Both the position numbers and the translations under genes were made by a program. Positions 63,053 to 64,000 of a DNA stretch of 64,000 nucleotides are shown here, in pieces. The DNA comes from Mucilaginibacter endophyticus (GTDB lineage: Bacteria; Bacteroidota; Bacteroidia; Sphingobacteriales; Sphingobacteriaceae), in contig NZ_QPCG01000007.1 of the NCBI RefSeq assembly GCF_003351025.1, positions 248,001-312,000 on the forward strand, given 5' to 3'. Position 1 is the stretch's first letter; every line of letters begins with the position of its first letter. The notes under the pieces were generated by a model. The model was not told the DNA's origin. It searched no databases and was given only the letters and a program-made list of their open reading frames with translations.

Positions 63053-63812
63053 CTAAAAATGAAGTTAGTGGACTACTTGCCATGGCATACGATACCGGTT
63101 GCGCCAGTTTGGCTTCAAAAGCCATGCGGCCGGCTTCAACGGCCAGTTTAAACGCTTCGGCCATTTGCACAGGATTACTTGATACCGCGATAGCGGTATT
63201 TACCAGTACCGCGTCAGCGCCTATCTCAAGCGCTTTGGCAGCATCCGATGGAGCGCCTATACCCGCATCAACGATAACAGGTACAGTGCTTTGGCTGATG
63301 ATGATCTCTAAAAAGTCGATGGTTTTAAGTCCCTTATTACTGCCAATGGGCGAACCTAAAGGCATTACGGCCGCGGTACCCGCGTCCTCAAGTCTTTTAC
63401 ATAACACGGGATCGGCATGGATGTAGGGTAGCACCACAAAACCCATTTTCGCCAGTTCTTCGGTAGCCTTTAGGGTTTCAATCGGGTCGGGCATCAGGTA
63501 TTTGGGATCGGGATGGATCTCCAGTTTAATCCAGTTGGTTTCGAGTGCTTCCCGGGCAAGTTGGGCTGCAAACACAGCCTCTTTGGCATTACGTACGCCT
63601 GAAGTATTAGGCAGCAGATTGATATGCGGGTATTTTAAGCGCAACAGCAAATCGTCGTTGTCGTTATGTTTTACGTCAACACGTTTCAGGGCCACGGTTA
63701 CCAGTTGGGAACCAGAGGCCAGCAAAGCCTCCTCCATCATGGCAGGTGAATTAAATTTGCCGGTACCTGTAAATAAGCGCGACTGAAAGATTCTATCAGC
63801 AATGGTTAACAT
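63045..63812 (-). CDS. thiG: Thiazole synthase
   Basis: 255 residues, (beta/alpha)8 barrel. Schiff-base Lys96 lies in ETNWIKLEIHPD, the same number as in B. subtilis ThiG. Phosphate site GIGAPSDAAKALEIGADAVL near the C-terminus. It joins deoxyxylulose phosphate, dehydroglycine and ThiS-thiocarboxylate sulfur to make the thiazole. It is 10 bp after thiE. Confidence 0.94.
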   Translation of the reverse strand: MLTIADRIFQSRLFTGTGKFNSPAMMEEALLASGSQLVTVALKRVDVKHNDNDDLLLRLKYPHINLLPNTSGVRNAKEAVFAAQLAREALETNWIKLEIHPDPKYLMPDPIETLKATEELAKMGFVVLPYIHADPVLCKRLEDAGTAAVMPLGSPIGSNKGLKTIDFLEIIISQSTVPVIVDAGIGAPSDAAKALEIGADAVLVNTAIAVSSNPVQMAEAFKLAVEAGRMAFEAKLAQPVSYAMASSPLTSFLDE

Positions 63813-63822
63813 AGGCGTTGTT

Positions 63823-64000
63823 TTAGACTTCGTTAAACGAAGGTTGATTTAAATGATGGTATAATTCCGAAACCACTTGCCCGGCATCCGCGGCATGAGT
63901 GATGGCGCCGGATAGCGCTACGCCATGTACGCCGGTTTGCATGATAGGCAGTATATCGGCAGGCACAATACCACCTATAGCAATTACAGGGATAGTCATA
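63823..64000 (-). CDS. thiE: Thiamine phosphate synthase, C-terminal part (cut by window edge)
   Basis: 59 codons open to the right edge. The translated end MTIPVIAIGGIVPADILP and GVHGVALSGAITHAAD match the C-terminal strands and phosphate-binding loop of ThiE/TenI barrels. ThiE couples HMP-PP with thiazole phosphate. It might instead be a TenI-like paralogue, since some Bacteroidota operons carry two. Upstream genes (thiS, thiC) and any TPP riboswitch would lie beyond the window. Confidence 0.82.
   Translation of the reverse strand, partial: MTIPVIAIGGIVPADILPIMQTGVHGVALSGAITHAADAGQVVSELYHHLNQPSFNEV

Noticed and set aside
1..64000. tRNA, rRNA, CRISPR arrays, IS elements or prophage
   Set aside because: No transposase, integrase, phage or Cas gene, no regularly spaced repeats and no tRNA-like signature seen in intergenic regions.

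Overview
The window reads as a chromosome segment of a Bacteroidota bacterium, most likely family Sphingobacteriaceae (Mucilaginibacter/Pedobacter-like). The reasons are two sigma/FecR/SusC/SusD loci, LytTR two-component genes, a HmuY-type heme operon, weak ribosome-binding sites, and several matches to the Bacteroidota -7 box TAnnTTTG. The genus is an inference. I saw no rRNA, tRNA, CRISPR array, insertion sequence or prophage.

Layout. 1-5.7 kb: an edge-truncated lipase-maturation-factor-like membrane protein, a divergent MsrA, a 1000-residue secreted beta-propeller protein and a GH43. 5.9-12.9 kb: HopJ-like protein, secreted YncE/phosphoesterase fusion, Crp/Fnr regulator divergent from a ClC channel across a 240-bp region with a duplicated 17-mer operator, small membrane protein, atypical SDR. 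13.2-18.9 kb: PIG-L deacetylase, AraC regulator, tandem CodA-like amidohydrolases (one exported, one cytosolic), DedA-rhodanese fusion. 18.9-20.7 kb: LytTR regulator and sensor kinase. 21.2-25.9 kb: an orphan FecR N-terminal fragment and a heme operon hmuY-T-U-V-S. 26.3-35.4 kb: sigma, FecR, SusC, SusD and GH127 beta-L-arabinofuranosidase, a polysaccharide utilisation locus. 35.4-39.5 kb: four tightly packed genes (SGNH hydrolase, SxtJ-like, DUF5989, carbamoyltransferase). 39.6-45.5 kb, convergent with that cassette: a three-gene operon of a GH lipoprotein, a GT2 synthase fused to a degenerate GH domain, and a tandem GH26. 45.9-46.9 kb: alcohol dehydrogenase. 47.1-56.6 kb: a second sigma/FecR/SusC/SusD locus ending in a metzincin-type protease. 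57-64 kb: a frameshifted DUF4202 gene, GAPDH, a GlxA-type regulator and thiD-thiF(rhodanese)-thiH-thiG-thiE (thiE truncated by the window edge).

How it fits together. Both Sus-type loci have the FecI/FecR/STN arrangement expected for ligand-induced transcription: one tied to arabinofuranosides, the other probably to peptides. The most novel-looking part is 35.4-45.5 kb. A carbamoylation cassette meets tail to tail with what looks like a synthase-dependent exopolysaccharide operon. In that operon each of two glycosidase folds occurs once with intact catalytic residues and once without. My working model is polymer synthesis with non-catalytic glycan-binding folds plus trimming enzymes, possibly with O-carbamoyl decoration. 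This is inference from domains and gene order.
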